A stretch of 10,229 nucleotides of DNA from an uncultured Sutterella sp. (GTDB taxonomy: Bacteria > Pseudomonadota > Gammaproteobacteria > Burkholderiales > Burkholderiaceae_F), in NCBI GenBank assembly GCA_900754475.1, contig CAAECY010000103.1:1-10229 (forward strand), given 5' to 3'. The notes beneath the pieces are model-generated. The model saw only the letters and a list, made by a program, of their open reading frames with translations. It had not been told where the DNA came from and searched no databases. The position numbers and the translations under genes were made by a program. Shown here one piece after another: positions 5,044-10,229 of this stretch (within the stretch, counting starts at the first letter, position 1; the number at the start of each line of letters is the position of its first letter).

Positions 5044-6885
5044 ATGATTTGCAAGAAGCACGTTGCGGCGACGCTCGCCGCACTTTGCGGTCTCGGACTC
5101 GTTGCGGGCGCGGGAAGCGCCCTCGCCTCGGGCGGCTCCTCGGGCCCGCACGTCGCCTACCTCGCTCAAGGCCATCTGGGCGAAATCATCGTGAACCCGT
5201 ACCGCATCGCGCCGCTTACGGCCGTCATTCGCAACGGCGGCTACGTCGTTCGGAACGTCACCGTGCGCATCGTGCCAAAGGCGGGCGGTCAGGAACTCAA
5301 GTACAAGGTTTCCGACGCCAACGTGCGCAACCACGGCGGCGTTCCCGTCTTCGGCCTCTATCCCGACCACCTCAACACGGTCGAAGTCGAATTCGACCGC
5401 ATCGACCACGGCAAGATCGAGCACTTCAAGGACAGCTATCAGCTCTACACGGCGCCCGTTTACCTCCGTTCGAACGGCACGCCCGGCCAGTCCCACACGA
5501 CGTTCGACGTGAAGGTCGAGAAGATGGATCCCGCCTTCAAGGACCGTCTCTACTTCATCAACAACCTTATCCCCGGGCCCGCCGACGCTTCGCGCTTCGT
5601 GTGGAACAACCCCATGGGCGGCGCGCTCGAATGGGCGTTCGGTCCCGAAAACGCGATCGTCGACACGACGGGTACCGTGCGTTGGTACCTCATGCCCGAC
5701 GTCGAAATGTACGATCCCGAGCAGCCCTACAAGTCGGGCATCATGATGGGCTTCCAGCAGGCGGCCGACGGCAACCTCGTCTTCGGTTACGGCCAGCGCT
5801 ATGCCAAGTACGACATGCTCGGGCGCGAAATTTTCAACCGTCGTCTTCCGATGGGCTACGCCGACTATTCGCACGCACTCGACGCGGCGCAAAACGGTCA
5901 CACCTTCCTGCGTGTCGCCTCCTCGGACTTGCGCCGTGCCGACGGCAAGCGTGTCCATACGGTCCGCGACGTGATCATCGAGGTCGACGAAAGCGGCTCG
6001 GTCGTGGACGAATTCCGTCTCTTCGACATTCTCGACCCGTACCGCGACAACGTCGTGAAGGCGCTCGACCAGGGGGCCGTGTGCCTCAACATCGACGCGT
6101 CGAAGGCCGGGCAGACGATGTCGGCCGAAGATCTCGCCAAGCAGGACGCCTCGAACGCCTTCGGCGACATCACCGGTACGGGCCCGGGCCGCAACTGGGC
6201 GCATGTCAATTCGGTCGACTACGACCCGAGCGACGACTCAATCATCATCTCCTCGCGCCACCAGTCCGCCATCGTCAAGATCGGCCGCGACAAGCAGGTG
6301 AAGTGGATCCTCGGTTCGCCCGAAGGCTGGAAGAAGGGTTGGGCCGAAAAGGTCCTGAAGCCCGTCGACGCGAAGGGCAACCCCATCAAGTGCGAAGACT
6401 CGAAGTGCGAAGGCGACTTCGACTGGACGTGGACGCAGCACACGGCCTGGCGCATCGATTCGAAGAGCAAGGGCGACATCATCTACGTCTCCGCCTTCGA
6501 CAACGGCGACGCGCGCGGTATGGAGCAGCCCGCCCTGGCCGAAGAAAAGTACACCCGCGGCGTGGTCTACAAGATCGACCAGAAGAAGATGACGGTCGAA
6601 CAGGTCTACGAAGTGGGCAAGAAGGAAGGCAACCCCTTCTACTCGCCCGTGACGGGTCTTGCGGAGTACATGCCCGACAAGGATTCCTTCGTCGTCTACT
6701 ACTCGACTTCGGGCCTCTCGGGTCCCTCGGGCGGCATGAAGGGCCCCATCAAGCCGCACCCCTACCTCGCCGAATACAAGTGGGGTGAAACGGATCCGGC
6801 CGTCCTCATGCGCTTCAACGACACGATGGGCTACCAGGCCTGGCCGTTCTTCGTTGAAAAGGCCTTCAATCCGCAAGGGAAGTAA
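5044..6885 (+). CDS. assT: Periplasmic aryl-sulfate sulfotransferase AssT
   Basis: A 613-residue exported enzyme that moves a sulfuryl group from one phenolic sulfate ester to another phenol without PAPS. Seen: a signal peptide (KK at 4-5, hydrophobic 7-25, cleavage probably after ALA, residue 28), an N-terminal beta domain, then a six-bladed propeller with repeated Asp/Gly-rich strands. Residues matching the E. coli active site are present: H277 in DYSHALD, H387 in NWAHVNS, R405 in SSRHQSA, and H466 in WTQHTAW, equivalent to the histidine that becomes sulfurylated. C450 and C455, just before H466, match the single structural disulfide of E. coli AssT. The mature form has only one other Cys, C347. 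The start is supported by AAGGAA 7 nt upstream. Length is close to the E. coli protein (about 600). It is divergent from dsbL-dsbI, which should form its disulfide, and is followed by a strong terminator, so it is probably monocistronic. Confidence 0.95.
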   Translation: MICKKHVAATLAALCGLGLVAGAGSALASGGSSGPHVAYLAQGHLGEIIVNPYRIAPLTAVIRNGGYVVRNVTVRIVPKAGGQELKYKVSDANVRNHGGVPVFGLYPDHLNTVEVEFDRIDHGKIEHFKDSYQLYTAPVYLRSNGTPGQSHTTFDVKVEKMDPAFKDRLYFINNLIPGPADASRFVWNNPMGGALEWAFGPENAIVDTTGTVRWYLMPDVEMYDPEQPYKSGIMMGFQQAADGNLVFGYGQRYAKYDMLGREIFNRRLPMGYADYSHALDAAQNGHTFLRVASSDLRRADGKRVHTVRDVIIEVDESGSVVDEFRLFDILDPYRDNVVKALDQGAVCLNIDASKAGQTMSAEDLAKQDASNAFGDITGTGPGRNWAHVNSVDYDPSDDSIIISSRHQSAIVKIGRDKQVKWILGSPEGWKKGWAEKVLKPVDAKGNPIKCEDSKCEGDFDWTWTQHTAWRIDSKSKGDIIYVSAFDNGDARGMEQPALAEEKYTRGVVYKIDQKKMTVEQVYEVGKKEGNPFYSPVTGLAEYMPDKDSFVVYYSTSGLSGPSGGMKGPIKPHPYLAEYKWGETDPAVLMRFNDTMGYQAWPFFVEKAFNPQGK

Positions 6886-6923
6886 GTCTTAACTTTCCCA
6901 AAACCGAAAGGCTGCCAAGCAGG

Positions 6924-6958
6924 GAGGCGCCGCCCGCCGGGGCGGCGCCTCTTTTTTT
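6924..6958 (+). terminator. Rho-independent terminator of assT
   Basis: A perfect 11-bp GC-rich stem pairs 6924-6934 (GAGGCGCCGCC) with 6941-6951 (GGCGGCGCCTC) around a 6-nt loop. It is followed by seven T residues (6952-6958), 38 nt after the assT stop codon. Confidence 0.95.
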
Positions 6959-7037
6959 CGCCGAAGCGCTCTTCCCAAACCCGCCCGCAAACCCGCGTAT
7001 CATGCGAAAAACGACCTCAACCGCCTCCTACGCTCGC

Positions 7038-8027
7038 ATGACCACTCCCGACAATCATCCGGCCGATTCGGTGACCCGCGGCCAGCTGCGGTTTCTCCTG
7101 CATCTTTCGGAAACGCAGAAGCTCTCGCGCACCGCGGAAGTGCTCGGTCTCAGTCTCTCGGCCGCTTCGCGCACGCTCGAAAAGCTGCGCGCGGCCTTCG
7201 ACGATCCGCTCTTTACGCCCCACGCCCGGGGGTTGAAGCCGACGGAAGCGCTGAGGCGCATTCTCCCCGAGCTACGCCGTACGTTGGAGCAGACGGACCG
7301 GCTCTTCGCGCCTCCGAAATTCGACCCGAAGGCGGCCCGCGGGCGGTTCCGGATCGCCTCGCGCGGGCTCATTACGTCGTCCCTTTTGGCCTACCTCCTC
7401 ACACGCACGGCCGAAGAGGCTCCGCACCTCGTGATCGAGCACCACCACCGCACGGGCTCCGTCTGGGAGGACCTCGAGTCGGGGCGCATCGATCTTGCGG
7501 TCGTGACGGACCGATCGATTCCGCCCGCCTTTCATACGACGCCGCTCTTTGATATCCAACTCGGGATCCTGTTGCGCAACGAGCACCCGCTTCGCCTGAA
7601 AACGGGCGGTTGCGCGCCCGAACTTGCCGACTTTCTGAGTTACCGGCGGCTCGCGATGTCGGTAAGTTCCGACTTTCGCTACGCCTCGTGGGACCGGCAG
7701 CTCGCGGGCGAAAATCCGGAGTTGTTGGAGCCCGTTGCCGCAACGAGCAGCTCCTCGATCGACCTCGCCGCGGCCCTCTCCGTGTCGGACTTTCTTATGA
7801 TCACGCCGAAGCGCGGCGCCGAGGCTATCGCCCCCTACTACGGACTCGCCTGGATGCCGCTTCCCCGTGAACTTCAAGCGCCCGTACGACAGCACGGGTG
7901 CCTTGCCTGGACCGAGATGCACCACCGCGACCCCCTGCACGTGTGGGTGCGACGATTGATCCGCGGCTGGGCACGCTCCGGAATGTCGGGGACGTCGGAC
8001 GCCTCCGGGAGCCCGAGCGCGTCGTAA
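7038..8027 (+). CDS. LysR-family transcriptional regulator
   Basis: A 329-residue DNA-binding regulator. The N-terminal winged helix-turn-helix covers about residues 14-72 with the family pattern LSRTAEVLGLSLSAASRTLE (29-48), then a wing around DDPLFTPHARGLKPTE. A linker helix lies near 74-92, and a periplasmic-binding-protein-like effector domain runs from about 103 (GRFRIAS) to 310, including SGRIDLAVV. The C-terminal tail is Ser/Gly-rich. The start at 7038 is preferred because the HTH then begins near residue 14, as usual. An ATG at 7002 would add 12 residues but overlaps TATCAT (6998-7003), which looks like a -10 element. Neither start has a clear Shine-Dalgarno sequence. It follows the assT terminator, so it has its own promoter. 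It probably controls the adjacent assT and perhaps dsbL via the dyad at 4841-4861; the symporter 69 nt downstream is an alternative target. The effector is unknown, with a phenolic or sulfate ester plausible. Confidence 0.88.
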   Translation: MTTPDNHPADSVTRGQLRFLLHLSETQKLSRTAEVLGLSLSAASRTLEKLRAAFDDPLFTPHARGLKPTEALRRILPELRRTLEQTDRLFAPPKFDPKAARGRFRIASRGLITSSLLAYLLTRTAEEAPHLVIEHHHRTGSVWEDLESGRIDLAVVTDRSIPPAFHTTPLFDIQLGILLRNEHPLRLKTGGCAPELADFLSYRRLAMSVSSDFRYASWDRQLAGENPELLEPVAATSSSSIDLAAALSVSDFLMITPKRGAEAIAPYYGLAWMPLPRELQAPVRQHGCLAWTEMHHRDPLHVWVRRLIRGWARSGMSGTSDASGSPSAS

Positions 8028-8096
8028 GTTCCGGAAACCGACACCCGACAACCCCCGACGCCCGTCGCATCGCTTTTTCTTTCTTTGGCCCCTCCC

Positions 8097-9500
8097 ATGG
8101 ACGAACATCTCACCCGACTTCTCACCGAATTCAACACCTTTTTCTGGAATTACGGCCTTGCGTTTCTGCTGATCGGCGCGGGCCTCTGGTTCACGCTCCG
8201 AACGCGCTTCGTGCAGGTGTCGCTTCTCGGCGACCTCGTGCGCATTCTCGGGCGCCGTACGCGTGCGGCTTCGAGCGGCTTGACGCCCTTCGAAGCCTTC
8301 TGCGTCTCGACGGGCGCGCGCGTGGGCGTGGGAAACATCGCGGGGATTGCCTTGGCCGTCACGACGGGCGGCCCCGGGGCCGTGTTCTGGATGTGGGTGA
8401 CGGCTCTCGTCGGCGCCGCTTCGGGCTTTGCCGAGAGCACCCTCGCGCAACTCTACAAAGAACGCGCCGCCGACGGCTCGGGCTACACCGGAGGGCCCGC
8501 GGCCTACATCGCCAAGGGCGTGGGATCCGTCTTTTGGGCGGGTGCTTTCGCCCTCCTTTTGGCGCTTTCGGACGGCCTCATTTTCAATTCCGTGCTTTCG
8601 AACACCATGGCGATCGCGCTCGAAACGACGACGGGCGCACCCCGTTGGCTGGGCGGGATTCTGTTGGCGCTTTACGCCCTCTGGGTCGTGCGCGCGGGCG
8701 CAAAGCGGCTCGCGGGCTTTGCCTCTCGGATCGTGCCCTTCATGGTGGCGGCCTACCTGGCGCTTGCCCTCGGGATGACGGCGCTTTACCTCGAGCGCGT
8801 CCCCGACGTGATTCGTCTCATTTTCGAATCCGCCTTCACGCCGGAAGCGGCGACGGGTGCGGGACTCTGGTTCGTCATTATGACGGGCGTGCGCCGCGGG
8901 CTCTATTCGCACGAAGCGGGTCAGGGGACGGTTCCGAACGCCGCCGCGGCCGCCGAATGCGCGCACCCCGTCGAGCAGGGTCTCGTGCAGGCGGCGGGCG
9001 TCTACGTCGACACGCTTCTCGTTTGTACCGCCACGGCCATGATCGTGCTCCTTCCCGAAGGGGCGGCCGCGTCCGGCCTGACCGGGATCGAGCTCGTCAC
9101 CCGCATTCTGACGGACGCCTTCGGGCCCGCGGGCGGCTGGGCCGTTTTCGTGCTCGCGCTCTTTTTCGCGCTCACGTCCGTGATCGGGAATTTCTTCTAT
9201 TCGGAAATGAGTCTGCGGGTCGTGACGAAGAACCGCACGCTCCTCTTTGCGTTCCGAGCGGCCGTCGTAGGGATGGTCTTTCTCGGCGCGCAGATGAGTC
9301 TCGGGCTCGTCTGGAATCTCGCGGACCTCTTCATGGGTCTCATGGTCCTTGTGAACGTCACGGCGCTTCTCAAACTCTCACGCGTCGTGACGACGCTTCT
9401 CGCCGACTACCGCGCCCGGCGGGCCGAAGCCGGGGAACCCGTTTTCTCGAAGACGTGCATTCCGGAAGCGATGCGCCGGGGCGTCTCGCTCTGGGACTGA
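8097..9500 (+). CDS. AGCS-family alanine/glycine:cation symporter
   Basis: A 467-residue inner-membrane transporter of the alanine or glycine:cation symporter family (AgcS/DagA/AlsT type), expected to import alanine or glycine with Na+ or H+. Hallmarks seen: STGARVGVGNIAGIA at 71-85, GGPGAVFWMWVTAL at 91-104, SGYTGGPAAYI at 128-138, RRGLYSHEAGQGTVP at 266-280 (the family often has NEAG and a Gly-Ser-Ala-Pro ending here), and AHPVEQGLVQAAGVYVDT at 289-306. About ten or eleven hydrophobic segments span the protein, and the length is normal. The ATG at 8097 is preferred over an in-frame TTG at 8085; the upstream sequence is pyrimidine-rich and lacks a Shine-Dalgarno match. It lies 69 nt after the LysR gene on the same strand, so cotranscription is possible. 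No strong intrinsic terminator was seen after it. Fine substrate specificity cannot be read from the sequence. Confidence 0.92.
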   Translation: MDEHLTRLLTEFNTFFWNYGLAFLLIGAGLWFTLRTRFVQVSLLGDLVRILGRRTRAASSGLTPFEAFCVSTGARVGVGNIAGIALAVTTGGPGAVFWMWVTALVGAASGFAESTLAQLYKERAADGSGYTGGPAAYIAKGVGSVFWAGAFALLLALSDGLIFNSVLSNTMAIALETTTGAPRWLGGILLALYALWVVRAGAKRLAGFASRIVPFMVAAYLALALGMTALYLERVPDVIRLIFESAFTPEAATGAGLWFVIMTGVRRGLYSHEAGQGTVPNAAAAAECAHPVEQGLVQAAGVYVDTLLVCTATAMIVLLPEGAAASGLTGIELVTRILTDAFGPAGGWAVFVLALFFALTSVIGNFFYSEMSLRVVTKNRTLLFAFRAAVVGMVFLGAQMSLGLVWNLADLFMGLMVLVNVTALLKLSRVVTTLLADYRARRAEAGEPVFSKTCIPEAMRRGVSLWD

Positions 9501-9535
9501 GCGGCCTCGCACGCCGCGACAAAAAACCTTTCGGT

Positions 9536-9593
9536 ACCCGCGGGGTTGGATCGTATCCGCCCTTATCGGACTTGACGACCCCGCCCCGCGGGT
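9536..9593. repeat. 10-bp inverted repeat between convergent genes
   Basis: ACCCGCGGGG (9536-9545) is the exact reverse complement of CCCCGCGGGT (9584-9593), with a 38-nt loop. It sits between the ends of the plus-strand symporter and the minus-strand reductase subunit. The loop is long and no T-run follows on either strand. It may form a shared 3'-end structure, but a conventional terminator is not supported. Confidence 0.4.
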
Positions 9594-9596
9594 TCG

Positions 9597-10172
9597 TCAC
9601 TTGAGGCCCTTCGGCGCCCGAATCACGAGGTTCGGACGGGTCTTCGCGGCGTCGGGCAGGGGCGCGATCGTCGCGCGGTCACCGTACTTCTTGCGAAGCT
9701 CTTCGATTTCACCGAATTCGATCGCACGCTGCGGGCACGATTCGACGCAGACGGGCAGCAGCCCCTTTTGCAGACGGTCGAAGCACGCGTCGCACTTCGT
9801 CATCTTGCGCGCCTTCTTGTCGAGCACCGGCGCACCGTAGGGACAGGCCTTCGCGCACATGCCGCAACCGATGCACTTTTCGCGGTCGATCAGAACGAGA
9901 CCGTTGTCCTCGCGCTTGTGGTGGGCCTTCGTCGGGCAGACCTTCACGCACGCGGGGTCGGAGCAGTGGTTGCAGGACACGGGCACGTGGTAGGCGAGCA
10001 CGTCTTGGTGCCAGGCGCCCGTTGCGCGGTCCTGGCGCCAGGAGCCTTCTTCGTAGGCGTGCACCGTCCGGAAATTGCGCCCGGGTTCGAGGTCGTTCTT
10101 ATCCTTGCAGGCGACGACGCACGTTTTGCAACCCGTGCACTTCGTAATATTAAGGCGGCACTGGTTTAGGTG
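9597..10172 (-). CDS. dmsB: DmsB-like four-cluster ferredoxin subunit of a molybdoenzyme reductase (5' end disrupted)
   Basis: This is the electron-transfer subunit of a DMSO-reductase-type (DmsABC/YnfFGH) complex, carrying electrons from a membrane anchor to a molybdopterin subunit. The open frame gives 191 residues with four [4Fe-4S] motifs. Counted from the first codon after the upstream stop they are C12-15-18-22 (CTGCKTCVVAC), C67-70-75-79 (CNHCSDPACVKVC), C100-103-106-110 (CIGCGMCAKAC) and C127-130-142-146. The pattern and length suit DmsB (about 200 residues). Oddity: no ATG, GTG or TTG precedes the first cluster. The frame runs back to a TAA at 10173-10175, and the first possible start (GTG at 10064) would delete the first cluster motif, so I do not accept it as the native start. 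The N-terminus is probably damaged by a contig end, chimera or rearrangement near 10155-10175. The catalytic dmsA gene would be expected upstream (beyond the window's right edge). Confidence 0.85.
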   Translation of the reverse strand, partial: HLNQCRLNITKCTGCKTCVVACKDKNDLEPGRNFRTVHAYEEGSWRQDRATGAWHQDVLAYHVPVSCNHCSDPACVKVCPTKAHHKREDNGLVLIDREKCIGCGMCAKACPYGAPVLDKKARKMTKCDACFDRLQKGLLPVCVESCPQRAIEFGEIEELRKKYGDRATIAPLPDAAKTRPNLVIRAPKGLK

Positions 10173-10229
10173 TTATTAGGCTACCTCGGGCTCGGCCTGA
10201 GCGTAGCGCACCGAGTCCGGCGAAAAGCA
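10173..10229. other. Unassigned right-edge segment, foldable, no gene
   Basis: No reading frame or start codon links this stretch to the reductase subunit. It can fold: 10180-10184 plus 10190-10193 pair with 10199-10207, with a CTCGG bulge that is itself complementary to CCGAG at 10211-10215. It may be an assembly-edge artefact, a repeat end, or part of a neighbouring element. Confidence 0.35.

Noticed and set aside
10144..10152. TAATATTAC on the minus strand, identical to the replication-origin nonamer of geminiviruses and some CRESS viruses
   Set aside because: It falls within the codons for Asn-Ile-Thr of the reductase subunit (or its edge), with no Rep gene or flanking origin stem; chance match.
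1..10229. CRISPR array, tRNA, rRNA, insertion sequence or prophage genes
   Set aside because: No regularly spaced repeats, no RNA gene signatures and no transposase, integrase or phage motifs were found on either strand.

Overview
The window looks like chromosomal DNA of a GC-rich betaproteobacterium, most likely a gut-type member of the Sutterellaceae (Burkholderiales). This is inferred from the GC-rich third codon positions, from an aryl-sulfate sulfotransferase paired with its own DsbA/DsbB-like thiol oxidation couple, and from a DMSO-reductase-type iron-sulfur subunit. No rRNA, tRNA, CRISPR array, transposase or phage gene was seen. All assignments come from reading motifs, not from database searches.

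Region 1 (1-2898, plus strand): a highly structured leader of about 130 nt precedes an NhaC-family Na+/H+ antiporter, followed 72 nt later by an M20 zinc metallopeptidase/deacylase, then a strong hairpin and a terminator. The leader has nested helices, and one helix strand is perfectly complementary to the antiporter's Shine-Dalgarno region. It is a good candidate cation-sensing riboswitch, possibly of the nhaA-I / lithium type.

Region 2 (2998-6958): a divergent sulfotransferase module. On the minus strand lies dsbL-dsbI, a periplasmic thiol oxidase and its membrane quinone-linked partner, ending in an intrinsic terminator. A 565-nt AT-enriched intergenic region separates it from assT on the plus strand, which ends in its own intrinsic terminator. 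DsbL/DsbI are expected to form the disulfide that the secreted AssT needs. The intergenic region contains a perfect LysR-type operator dyad about 64 bp upstream of a predicted assT start site.

Region 3 (7038-9500, plus strand): a LysR-family regulator, the obvious candidate for that operator, followed by an alanine/glycine:cation (AGCS) symporter. Neither has an obvious Shine-Dalgarno sequence.

Region 4 (9597-10229, minus strand): the four-cluster ferredoxin subunit of a DmsABC-type molybdoenzyme reductase. Its reading frame continues upstream through all cluster motifs but meets a stop codon before any start codon. The last 55-75 bases look foreign to the gene, so the right edge may be a contig end, a chimera or a breakpoint.
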